Translations under genes and position numbers: made by a program
Assembly: GCA_014529385.2 (NCBI GenBank)
Contig: CM043944.1
Span: forward strand, 84,578,884-84,642,883
Length of the DNA: 64,000 nt
DNA from: Adiantum capillus-veneris
Lineage: Eukaryota > Streptophyta > Polypodiopsida > Polypodiales > Pteridaceae
Direction of reading: 5' to 3'
Part shown: positions 10,575 to 20,346 of the stretch, piece after piece
How the letters are laid out: every line of letters begins with the position of its first letter
Numbering within the stretch: the stretch's first letter is position 1
The notes under the pieces: model-generated
The model's database searches: none
What the model was told of the DNA's origin: nothing
Seen by the model: only the letters and a program-made list of their open reading frames with translations

Positions 10575-11529
10575 ATGCTAAAACGGATGAATGACATGAT
10601 GAACAATATGCAAAAAGCACCTATGAGAGGACCAGGACAGGGGATATCCCCACAAGGACAACCAATTAGGCCACAAAAATGGTGTGCAATCGAGGGTAAA
10701 TGGACCAACCATGAGACCCACGAGTGCTACTTCAAACCAAAGTATGATGGGAATGTTCAGTACATGCCCATGAGGCCACAAGGAAAACCCATGTACAGAT
10801 ATAAGCCTAATATGGCTCAAGTTCAAAGAACACCAATGGGTATGGAGAGACCTCAACCTGTGTTGGGACAACAACCTCCTTATCCAGGACATAATGCGGT
10901 GCCTGTAAAGTACATGCACTCAGAAGCAGTCATAGAGGAACAAGCATTACTGCCTGTTACAACCTATGCATAGTCTAGTGGCATCTACAGTAATGATAGA
11001 GGGAGATTGGTATAGTCCACACCCACCACCAATGGAGGAAACCATGACTTATGCTCCACCAGAGCTCGCACCAATGTATTATGTAGCTAATCAAGGTGTC
11101 AAACCTCCCATGGAAAGATTCATGATGAAGCCCATAACGAGAAACTTTCATAACTGCGGTGCTGATGACCATTGGAAGAACGAATGTCCAGAGCCTAACA
11201 AAAACCTCAAACCGATTGAAGCCTATTTCATACAATGCTGCAAAAAGGGAGGACACTTTTCGAAAGATTGTCCTAAGAATCCTTTGAACAAGGAAAAAAC
11301 TGTAGTCAACGTAGTCCAAGTGATGCCTAGTAGCTCATCAGAGAGCGAACCGATTGTTTCAATCAAGGTAATCACTAGAGCCCAGGCAAAGAAAAAGAAA
11401 CACAATTCCTCTAATGATTCGGAGAACACAAAAGTTTCTTCTCAAAGAATCAAAAGGAGCAGAAGCAAAAGATATGAGATGAGAAAACAAAAACAACGGG
11501 TTGAAAATGAAGAAAAAGAAAAATTCTAG
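10575..11529 (+). pseudogene. Element B nucleocapsid with two damaged zinc knuckles
   Basis: A Gln/Pro/Met-rich region (10575-10973) precedes two CCHC-type knuckles: FHNCGADDHWKNEC near 11140 and FIQCCKKGGHFSKDC near 11228. In both the first Cys is Phe (TTT/TTC where TGT/TGC is expected), while the remaining Cys-His-Cys residues are kept. A Lys/Arg-rich tail (11370-11529) follows. Knuckles of this type bind the element's RNA. Confidence 0.65.
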
Positions 11530-11540
11530 CCCAGGACAAG

Positions 11541-12464
11541 TTGAAAGAAACTGGCAGTGAATTCAAGGAAACAACCATGAAATCTGGAGGATCCATTCTG
11601 GTTGATAAAGTTTTTGAGCCTATTAATGCCGCCTTGGAAGCCTACCAAGCAGGACTTAAAGTGGGCAAAAACATGGAAAACAATGGAAAAACAATCCATC
11701 TCCAGACATGGAAGCAGCAAAGCTGGAAGCTTATCAAAATTTGGTAAGAATCACCCAGAAAATGCTGGATAAACAAAAACCCAAGCTTGAAAGTATTGCA
11801 AAACCGGAAGAGCTTGCGATAGAAGAAACGAAAGCAAAATCCGATGTGGTGGCCGAACCCCACCTTGAAACAAATGAACCAGAGCTTATAGTGCCGGACA
11901 GTGAAAGATGCCTTAGACGGAATTCCATTCGTGGAGGAAGACTAACCAGGACACTTATGGGAAAAGGTAAGGGAGATCAATGATGGGATCCTAACCTTAA
12001 AGTCGGCTCCTATAGAGGAAGTCTGGTGTGATAACCTACCATCTGATATAAACATGGATATACAATCCTTGTATGGGGATTGCGGATCAGAGGCTTCAAG
12101 GATATCTAAACCAATGACATTAAAAACATTACCTTCTTACTTGGGAGATAACGAAGATGAATCCATCATTTGCAAGACCACTCAAGTAAAAAGAGCCAAA
12201 CAGACCCTAGAAGTAGACAACATTCATTCAATCATGTCTACACCTATCCAATGCACTCTTACTTTGGGAGAACTGTTGAAACTCAGGCCATACTTATGGA
12301 ATGATTTACAGAAAACCCTAGAGAAGGTGGGTATAACAGGGTTAATCTCTAAGAATCTGGGAAAGTTGAAAAATGAAACGGGAAACGCAGAGATACGATT
12401 AGTTCCTATGAACAAGGTCGGAGAATATTATGAAGGGGAAGAAGGAAACATTACCTCCCAGTGA
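11541..12464 (+). pseudogene. Element B gag-pro linker
   Basis: Frames 11541-11747, 11708-11983 and 12054-12464 give Lys/Glu-rich helical sequence with no known domain. The last ends MNKVGEYYEGEEGN, a motif that sits immediately before the protease in B, D and J (compare LGQYFEGDESN at about 59690). This is polyprotein between nucleocapsid and protease. Confidence 0.5.
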
Positions 12465-12950
12465 AATATAATGACATTGAAACCATGGTAATACTGGATA
12501 GTGGAGCGGGCATAGCCATAGAAACTAAAGTAGTATGGGAATCCTGGGGATAGCCAGCCATTAGACAAACGCGAATGAAATTGCAGTTGGTTGACGGACA
12601 CATTGAAAGACCACTAGGGCTGCTAGAAAAAGTGATAGTCAACTCCTGTGGAATTGAATATCAACACACTTTTTCCATAGTAGACTTTGGGAAAAAACTC
12701 AATCATATTGGGAAGACCTTTCATGCGACAGGTACAGCTTATCCAAGATTGGGGAAATGACTATCTGTACTTAAAGCAGGCGGGATCTATGGTCGATCTA
12801 AAGGACCACACCTATAGAGACGTCTTGAAAACACCCATCCAGGAGTTTGATTCAGTCTCTTTGGCTGAAACTAAACTTCCATCTTGGCTAAACAAAGGCA
12901 CTCCTATTTGGATGTGCGGAGCTTCAGAAAATGGAAGCTTGAGATGAGAG
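12440..12950 (+). pseudogene. Element B aspartic protease (retropepsin)
   Basis: The active-site motif is VILDSGAGIAIE at about 12485, and the second conserved motif is ILGRPFMRQ near 12706 in a shifted frame. It is followed by DWGNDYLYLKQ and the family block LKDHTYRDV...WMCGAS. A stop (TAG near 12551) and a frameshift near 12690 inactivate it. It would mature the Gag-Pol polyprotein. Confidence 0.75.
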
Positions 12951-13779
12951 GAATGTATCCTAGAAAGGGACTGTAAAGATGAAGCCTACATACCCAAACC
13001 CTTCCCAGAGCATTTATTCGAACCATTCGAGTGGACTCAAATCTTAGCGGCAATGGATGTATGTGTGAATAGGTCTATGCCTACTCAATTTTGTAATGAG
13101 GATGGCTACGACATAATTCCCATCCAAATGATGTCAGTCCTTAACATTGAAAATAAGGACTTGATGAAAGCTCAACAAGTCTTTTCTGACCTCTATTACG
13201 ATGAAACTGATGAGTTGGATGAACACTCAGCTACCTCTGAAGAGTCGGGATCCGAAAAAGAACATACGAGAGCTCAACTACTCTTAAGGGGAAGGGAGGA
13301 AAAGTTTTTTGACTTTCCAAACCAAAAATCAAGACGACAAAAATGGTATAGAAGAAAGAGGGACACTAAAATTGTGAAAGCACGACCTATGCCATCAGTC
13401 TCCAGTAAAACACAATTCTGGATGCAGATAAATGCTAATGATTGTGTCAAGGACAAAATAACTGGCAGATATGCTTCAAACGGAGACTCAAAAATGTCTC
13501 AGACATCGAGAAAAACAAGGAAGGGTACTCAAGAAGAACATCAGGATAAAAAAACCACTCATGACTAGAGTCGAGCAGAAAAAGAAATATCAAGAGTTGA
13601 AAAAGGCTCTAAAGGAGATATACACCACCGAAATGGAAACCACGGAAGAGGATGGGAAGGATGTAATGCATGTTCCATCCCATTACAAAAAGTAAACTCT
13701 CCAAGATTGGAAAATCATAATCAAACAACCTGTTAGGGAACTACGGAAACAAGGCGAGTCTTAGGAAGGACCTGAAAAC
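12951..13779 (+). pseudogene. Element B protease-RT linker
   Basis: Frames 13053-13568 and 13471-13695 encode an acidic segment, then a Lys/Arg-rich segment. The start (MDVCVNRSMPTQFCNEDGYD) matches the D protein at 32692-32459 (VCAIQDNPTTKFCDENGFD), showing common ancestry. No known domain. Confidence 0.5.
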
Positions 13780-14660
13780 GCTAAAAGGGTAGACTTGACT
13801 GAACCAGGAGAAGAGCCTAGACCGGCCTACATTGCAAATGACCTAACAGAAGAAGAAAAAAAGCTTTTGTTAAGTTTGTTAAAGGGATAGCGGGATATCT
13901 TTGCTTGGTTTTACAAGGATCTCAAGGGTGTTGATCCAAAAATCTGTCAACATACTATACCCATGAGAGATGATGCGAAACCAAGTAGACAGAGACCATA
14001 CACTTATAATGAAACATTTTCCAGGAAGATCAAAGAAGAGATCGAAAAACTAAAGGAAGCTGAATTCATTTACGAAATTGAACAGATTGATTGGGTGTCC
14101 CCAATTGTGGTAGTACTAGAAGAATGGGAAATTACGAGTGTGCATTAATCTCAAAAAAGTGAATGCAGCTACCATTAGAGACAACTTTCCTCTTCCGATA
14201 AGTGAGCACGTTTTAGAACGAGTGGTAGGAAAAGAAGCGTACAGCTTCCTAGATGGTTTTTTGGGATACAATCAACTTTTGGTTGACCCAAAAGATCAGC
14301 ATAAAACTGCTTTTGCAATAGAATGGGGTATATTTGCCTATCGGGTTATGCCGTTTGGGTTAACTAATGCTCCAGCCACATTTCAGAGATTGATGAGCCA
14401 TGCTTTCAAAGAGTATCTTAGGAAATTCTTGGAAGTATACATGGATGATTTATGTGTATATTTGTCAATCTGAGCTGATAATTTTGAACACCTCAAAAAG
14501 GTATTCGAGAAATGTAGACTTTACAGGATTCTCTTAAACCCTGAAAAGTGCACATTCATGGGAAGACAAGGGAAAATTCTTGGACATAATGTCATTGTTG
14601 ATTTGCCTAGACCAACAACAGTCAAAGGGGTACAAGCCTTCATGGGACATTGTGGATATT
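13780..14660 (+). pseudogene. Element B reverse transcriptase
   Basis: Fingers: FAWFYKDLKGVDPKICQHTI and EFIYEIEQIDWVSPIVVV. Palm: INLKKVNAATIRDNFPLP, FLDGFLGYNQ and MPFGLTNAPATFQRL, with the catalytic motif YMDDLCVY at about 14440. Two frameshifts (near 14135 and 14475) and a stop at 13888 disrupt it. Both catalytic Asp residues are present. Confidence 0.85.
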
Positions 14661-15175
14661 ACTGACGGTTCATCTACATGTATGCTATAATTGCAAAACC
14701 CATGTATAGCTTGATTACGCACTTTGAATGGACCGAGGCATGTGAAGAATCCTTCATGAAGCTGAAGCAAGCTCTCACCTCAGCTCCAATATTGAAAGCA
14801 CCCGATTGGGATAAGGTATTCCACGTATACGTAGATGCCTCAAATTTTGCTATTGGTTGTATACTAGCCCAACCAGGACATGGGAAAATTGAATTTCCTA
14901 TTTCTTATGCTAGCCGACAATTAAATATGGTAGAAAAGAATTACACCACCACTGAAAGAGAAGGACTAGGAATGATCTATGCCGTTAAAAAGTATAGACA
15001 TTACCTATTGGCCAACAAGTTTGTGTTCTTTGTGGACCACTAAGCTTTATTATATTTGGTCAACAAAACATGCAGAGGGAGAATAGTGAGATGGTTCATC
15101 ATTCTTCTCAAATTTGATTTCACTGTGGTTGTTAAAAAAGGCACTACACATCAACAAGCAGATCATTTGTCCAGG
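14661..15175 (+). pseudogene. Element B RNase H
   Basis: Connection region FEWTEACEESFMKLKQAL, then the Ty3 RNase H: FHVYVDASNFAIGCILAQ (first Asp), NYTTTEREGLGMIYAVKKY (Glu), FVFFVDH (Asp) and HQQADHLSRI (last Asp). All four catalytic acids are readable. A TAA at 15041 follows FVDH. Confidence 0.85.
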
Positions 15176-16106
15176 ATTGTTTCAGGGGAATCACTTAAAG
15201 GGGTAGATGATGATCTACCAGATGCCTATTTGTTCTCCGTGGAAATGATACCAAGATGGTCAGAAAAAATTGTGTCATTCATGACGATAGCTCAAGTGGA
15301 TTCACCACTTCCTATCAAAGTTGATTTAATCGATCAATTGGCTATGTATCAATTACTAGCCGGGAGGCTATATAAAAGAAATCGAGACGGGATATTGCTT
15401 TTATGCATTAACCCTGAAGAAAGGGATCAATATCCAAGTCAAGCACATGTTACCATAGTAGGACTTCACTTTGCGAAAGACCAAACTATGCAACGAATCT
15501 TAAGACTTGGAGTATTTTGGCCGACTATGAGGAGAGATGTTCGATCTTTTGTAAGAGATTTCCCTCAATGTCAGAAACAACAATCCATTCCTCATGTAAC
15601 ATTGTTTCAAATGTCACATGTTCCTAAGTGGAGTAACTATCTGGTTACTTACTTATCAAGTCGAACATTTCCTGAGGATATGAATAAACGCTGTCAAAGA
15701 GAAATTGAAACGGAAGCAAGAGACTATGCTCTTATTGGGAACCAATTATATTGGTGAGGTAAAGATCAACATTTGCGTCTTTGTGCAAATGAAAACTAGT
15801 ATATTCCAATTATAGAACATGCACATGCTGGATTAGCAGGAGGTCACTTTTCTAGTGAGACCACCACAAGCAATCTTGATGATAGGCATATGGTGGCCAA
15901 CACTTTTTGTATATGCCAAAGAATATGTTCGATGGTGTGATGCTTGTCAACGAGCAAAAATGCCAACACGAGTAGACAGCATTCCCTTAAGACCAATGAT
16001 GGGGGCCAGAGCCTTCGCAAAATGGGGTATAGATTTTGTGGGACCGATACAGCCACCCGCTTATAAAACCCAAGCTCAATATATCATTGAGCTACGGACT
16101 ATTTGA
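15176..16106 (+). pseudogene. Element B integrase N-terminus with two zinc modules
   Basis: Two H2C2 modules occur in tandem. Module 1 (about 15370-15590): H-x-G-L-H...GVFWPTMRRDVRSFVRDFPQC, with the first Cys changed to Phe. Module 2 (about 15760-15955, frameshifted near 15857): AHAGLAGGH...IWWPTLFVYAKEYVRWCDAC. Each is preceded by a similar linker containing P(R/K)WS and an LYK/LYW segment. Relative J has one copy only. Module 2 aligns best with J and leads directly into WGIDFVGPIQ, the first catalytic Asp region of the integrase core. Confidence 0.7.
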
Positions 16107-16909
16107 CCAAATGGGCCGAGGCTAAAGCGACTCAAAATAATGATGCCATAACCACTGCTGCATTCTTATATGATTATGTATTTGTAAGGTATGGACTGCC
16201 AATAGAGATTGTCAGTGATTGGGGAACTCATTTCCTCAACGAGGTAATAGAGTATCTGCTAAATGAGTTTATGGTTATCCATAACAGATCAGCTCCCTAT
16301 CACCCACAAGCAAACGGACAAGCTGAGCATATGAATAAAATTCTTAGCTCGGTACTAACCAAAGTGGTCAGTTCAGGAAGGACCGACTGGGAAATGAATC
16401 TCCATGCAGCTCTATGGGCTTATCAAGTTTCACTCAAAATAGATTTAAATGCTACACCCTTTAACCTTGTTTATGGTCTTGATGCCATACTGCCAATAGA
16501 ATTTCTATTGCCGACCTTAAGGTTAACACAGACTTTTGAGTGGTCTGGACATGGATTGTTAGAAAAACTTGAAGATTTGGAAAAGCTAGACGAGCAAAGG
16601 CTAACTGTTGTAGCTCATATCTATGCACAAAAGAGGAAACAAAAACAGTTTTTTGATTCTCACTTAATCACCAAAATTTTCAAGAAAGAGGACTTAGTTC
16701 TAGTCTATTCCCTTAAGCAACACATTCCCAAGTTTAAGAAAAAGGAAAATGGACCATTTATCATTGAAGATGTATCTCCAAGTGGAGCAGTAAAATTGTC
16801 AACCATAGATGGTGAACCAATGGCTAATTGGATTAGTGGATGTCATTTAAAGAAATACAATTTTCCACTAACCAATGAATTGCTAGAGAGAATGCATACA
16901 GCCAAATAA
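16103..16909 (+). pseudogene. Element B integrase core and C-terminus
   Basis: A 268-codon open frame: TKWAEAKATQNNDAITTAAF, then IEIVSDWGTHFLNEV (second Asp; Trp where Asn or Arg is usual after SD), then YHPQANGQAEHMNKIL with the catalytic Glu. The C-terminus includes LVYGLDAILPIEF and the basic DLVLVYSLKQHIPKFKKKENG (split from a longer stretch). It would insert the cDNA into the host genome. No chromodomain is seen. Confidence 0.85.
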
Positions 16910-17023
16910 AGGAAGATCAAGCGACAACAGGTTATTGATGAAGCCCAAGAGGAAGCTAGACTTTGGGTACTCAAGCGTAAAGCTGCTCTCAAGAATCAAC
17001 AGATATCGATTCCCATCAACACT

Positions 17024-17419
17024 TTGGAACTAGATGATCGACAATGGGAATTACCTAAAGACACAGTTTCAACAGACGACGACTGGTTAGATGGAATGGA
17101 TCTCCACATCAAAGTACAACTCAACAATCATAATACCAATGCTTTGGTAGACACAAGAGCTAGAGTGAATGCAGTCAGTTATTCCACATACAAGAAAGCA
17201 ACAAGTTAAGCATTGATCGCAGGAATAACGACAATCAAAGGATGCAACAAGAATCCCACTCCAACATTGGGAGTGGTCAACCTGAACGTGATAGTACATG
17301 GATGTTCATGTCTGCATCAGTTTGTCTACTTGCCAGATGAACACATGAATGAGACTATGATTCTTGGTATTCCTTGGATGCAAACATACAGAGCAGTACC
17401 AAATTGGGATACAAATTAG
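17024..17419 (+). pseudogene. Second retropepsin-like domain after integrase
   Basis: One frame from 17024 to 17419, broken by a TAA at 17207. It begins DLHIKVQLNNHNTNALVDTR, with ARVNAVS next: a retropepsin D-T-G type site with G changed to R. It later reads VYLPDEHMNETMILGIPWMQ, the hydrophobic ILGxPW motif that closes the retropepsin fold. It is clearly different from the DSGAG/ILGRPF protease at 12440-12950, so B carries two protease-like domains. It may be a real C-terminal domain of this family or a remnant of another element. Confidence 0.6.
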
Positions 17420-18177
17420 CTAAAGCTATCACTTAAAGGAGGGCAACTCATTGTTCCCATTGCACCAAGCAAAGAGGAATGGAAAAGGTTCAATTAGAGG
17501 ACCAATCCACGAAGAAAATCTTCTCCATCTCCTCGACAAACAAATGCTACAAGTAGCATGCAAGGAGTCATGCAAATTTGGGTACCAAAGGCACAACTTG
17601 TGGATAAACGAAATCAGATATGGGTGCCTAAAATTTCACCAGAGAAACAAAAGACGGTTCCAAGGATTTAAGCACAGAATCGAGCATCTATGAACAAGGA
17701 ACCTAACATGAAAAAGGTTCGGAAGAAAAAGGAGCACTTATCTTCTCCAGACAATGTGAAACCAATCAAACAGTGGCGAGTTATGTCTCAACAGACTCTC
17801 AAGAACCATGCACCAAGCAGACCGAGCTACCAATGGTAAGAAAAAGCTCGACAACCATCTAAAGTGCTCCCAACAGCTCAAGCAATCAGCGTGCTTAAAC
17901 ACCCTAGTGGTACTATCAAGCAGAGAGCACAAAGGCTACAGGATTTGCTCTTTGGAAGACACCAGCAGCAAACCTCGACATGGGAAACCCTTGAGTTATT
18001 TACTCAAGACCCAACTCTTGCACAGCATATTGAGTTGAATTGCATTGATCTTCATATCATAGTAGAGCCAATCACGGCTATGCATAGACACAATTGTTCA
18101 ACCCGGGGCACACAGTCGTCCCGGAGAACGCCATCTAGGAGGGATACTACTAAATACTAAGTAATTAAGGGCAATGT
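17420..18177 (+). pseudogene. Element B post-integrase basic tail with WVPK motifs
   Basis: The same frame as the second protease continues with QIWVPK-type motifs (MQIWVPKAQ and NQIWVPKIS near 17570-17640), then Lys/Arg/Gln-rich sequence up to about 18160 (including 17864-18160). D has the same motif type repeated at 31536-32380, suggesting a family-specific C-terminal region. Function unknown. Confidence 0.45.
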
Positions 18178-18201
18178 TTGAAGAGGGAGGAAAAAGTTTC
18201 A
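18178..18201 (+). other. Probable polypurine tract of element B
   Basis: GAAGAGGGAGGAAAAAG followed by TTTCA and then TGTTAACG at 18202, a suitable LTR start. The 5' LTR that would prove this is not in the window. Confidence 0.5.
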
Positions 18202-19206
18202 TGTTAACGTGTGATTTTTTGCAAAATTACCTAATAATGCCCTTATAATTCATCAATTGGGAAAAATTCACCATAATATCTTCCTGATGAGTGTAAATAG
18301 TGTACATACTATCAAAAAATCATCAAAAATAGTCCTTTTTTGGGTATTTTTCATCATTTTTGTCGATAAGAAGGCTTAAAAATGGAGAAATCTCACAAAA
18401 AACAATAAAGCTGTGTTTTTAAAGGGATTTTCTTAATTACTAGATTTTCGCTTTGCTTTTTAGACCATTTTTCTATTTTCTTTGATGTTTCCAATAAAAA
18501 GGTCAAAAATTAATAATAAATAGCAGGGAAGCTCAGATGAAAAATTGAAAGACACGCTAGTGATCAGAAAGACAATGCGGACAAGCACAAAAGTTTTCAA
18601 CGAAATCAGAAGATGGAAGCGGGAAGCCTAAATTAAGAGGCCAAGCCTACTTTTGCAAAATTCTTACAGAAATCCGATTTTGGAAATTTTTGAGCCTGAC
18701 ATAGATTTCATGGCCTAATAGGACTAACGGGGGAATCTGGGGAAATTTGGTTGGGGAAGTCCGGGTATAGATAGCCAGAGTATGCTAAAACCACCTCATT
18801 TGCACCTGGAGCTTTGCAGAGAGAGCATTTCGGCTTCTTTTGCGCGTCATTTTCGGAGCCTATAGTTGACCTTTTTCAGCGCTGTCTCACACGAGACATG
18901 AGGGGTAAGTTCCTTACAAATCAATGATCCATTTTGTACGGCCGGTAGCTAGTCTAAAGCCCTAGAAAAAACCCTAGAAGCCGAGCAGTGCACGAAGACC
19001 TACGACCTAAAACTGACTATAGCGGCCTACTAGCTTGACCAAATCGGATGGGATTTGAACCATAGCATGCCCTAACATAATAGAACTATTCCATACCATC
19101 AGATGATCATTCAGCTGGGGTCAAGGGATTCCTCAGTAGAGAATTAGGGTTTTTTGGGAACGGCCAGAATTCTGATCTGACTCCACAGATGGCTTGCTAA
19201 TGAGGT
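18202..19206 (+). other. Presumed 3' LTR of B and start of C; boundary unresolved
   Basis: Non-coding. It starts TGTTAACG after a polypurine tract. Near 18900 it has ACATGAGGGGTAAGTTCC, a splice-donor-like site. No matching second LTR copy is in the window, so I cannot place the LTR end or the 5' end of element C. Confidence 0.35.
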
Positions 19207-19225
19207 TCATATACAATGTATATGA
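19207..19225 (+). repeat. Inverted repeat in the C leader
   Basis: TCATATACAATGTATATGA: 9-base arms around a single central base. It differs in sequence and centre from the CGCG palindromes downstream, but lies in the same leader. Confidence 0.6.
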
Positions 19226-19563
19226 TTGGTTTGGATAAATCCATCAAATAAAGCCCTCGAAAAGCGGAAAACACCTCGAAGGTTACAAAGCGTCAAATTC
19301 GACATACGAGGCCAAATTGACTCCCAATGAGCCAGAATTGGACAGGTAGCTTCATGATGATGTTACGGACAAGTCCAAAGCCTCAAAGTTGACCGACCAA
19401 CCCAACAGACAGAGTAGTCACAAAAAACGGCAATTTCAGAGTCAACAGAGCACAAAGTGATGCCGGCATGCCCAAACTTGACCAAATTCAATTTAGGACT
19501 TGTATTAGGTGTATGAAACATGTTTAGGTCAAAATTTATGTGAAATGCAAAGTTTTTGTTGTT

Positions 19564-20162
19564 GTAAATAATCACGATTATTTACTTTTGCAACATTTTT
19601 GCATGGAAATTGTCAATTCACCTCACCTATCATGTGTACACACCTATTACATGCCAAAAATCAAGTATGAGCCAAAATGACCACCCATTACTTGAAAAAA
19701 TGCCAAAAAACGCAAAGAAGTCTGTGAAAGCCAAAATTTGGGTTATGGACAACTTTTCTTGATCCAAATCACCTCATATTTCATACCCAAGGTCTATACC
19801 ATGCCTAGAACCAGTCTATGCCAAAAAATACCAATTTTGGAAGAAAAGTTAATAATCGTGATTATTTACTTTTTGGCCAAAATGAGGCAATTTGGAAAAT
19901 TTGTCATCATATATCCAAAGAGCATGTTGAAATAAGCCCACTAGCCAATTTTGAGTCAATTTGGATTTCAAAATCTCAAATTTTCTTTATATCTACTGTT
20001 TCAGAGACCTAAAGCCAAAATTTGGTACCATTTTCACCCCGTACATCCAAATGAGCCCATATTTCCCTCAGAGCATGTAATTGGCATATACTTCAAGCCT
20101 ATAAGCCAAGTTTGCAAAACAGTTGAAATTTTTTCCAGCTGTAAATAATCGCGATTATTTAC
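19564..20162 (+). repeat. Three spaced 22-bp palindromes in the C leader
   Basis: At 20141-20162 the sequence is a perfect 22-bp palindrome whose inner 20 bases are TAAATAATCGCGATTATTTA, flanked by G and C. Related copies lie at 19564-19585 (core TCACGA) and 19848-19869 (core TCGTGA). Each core copy differs by one CpG-type transition; 19848-19869 also has one arm change (T for A at the third base). Centres are about 284 and 293 bp apart, and each is followed by TTTT. Flanks share short phrases (CCAAATGAGC, AAAATTTGG) with the D leader. Confidence 0.9.
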
Positions 20163-20346
20163 TTTTGTTGCAAATTTTTGCTTTGACCATACAGTTTTGT
20201 TCCTTGCATGATTTTATGCATCTTTGCTTGTTCAAAAATTGATTTGAAGCAATTTGGACCAGATTATCAGCATTTCAGTCTAAAAGGGCATTCTGGAGAA
20301 AAATCTGACAACTCCGCTAACTTTGCACTATATTCACTGAATAGGA

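Larger units (their letters stand above)
8667..18201 (+). mobile_element. Ty3/gypsy element B (decayed, full pol order)
   Basis: A plus-strand element with, in order, leader, gag N-terminus, capsid, zinc knuckles, protease, RT, RNase H, integrase with a duplicated zinc module, a second retropepsin-like domain, a basic tail and a polypurine tract. The 5' LTR is missing because element A abuts at 8667. A probable 3' LTR begins at 18202 (TGTTAACG). Many stops and frameshifts make it inactive. Its proteins are closely similar to the D and J elements; the protease-adjacent WMCGAS block and the block around LKDHTYRDV are shared with D. Confidence 0.8.
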
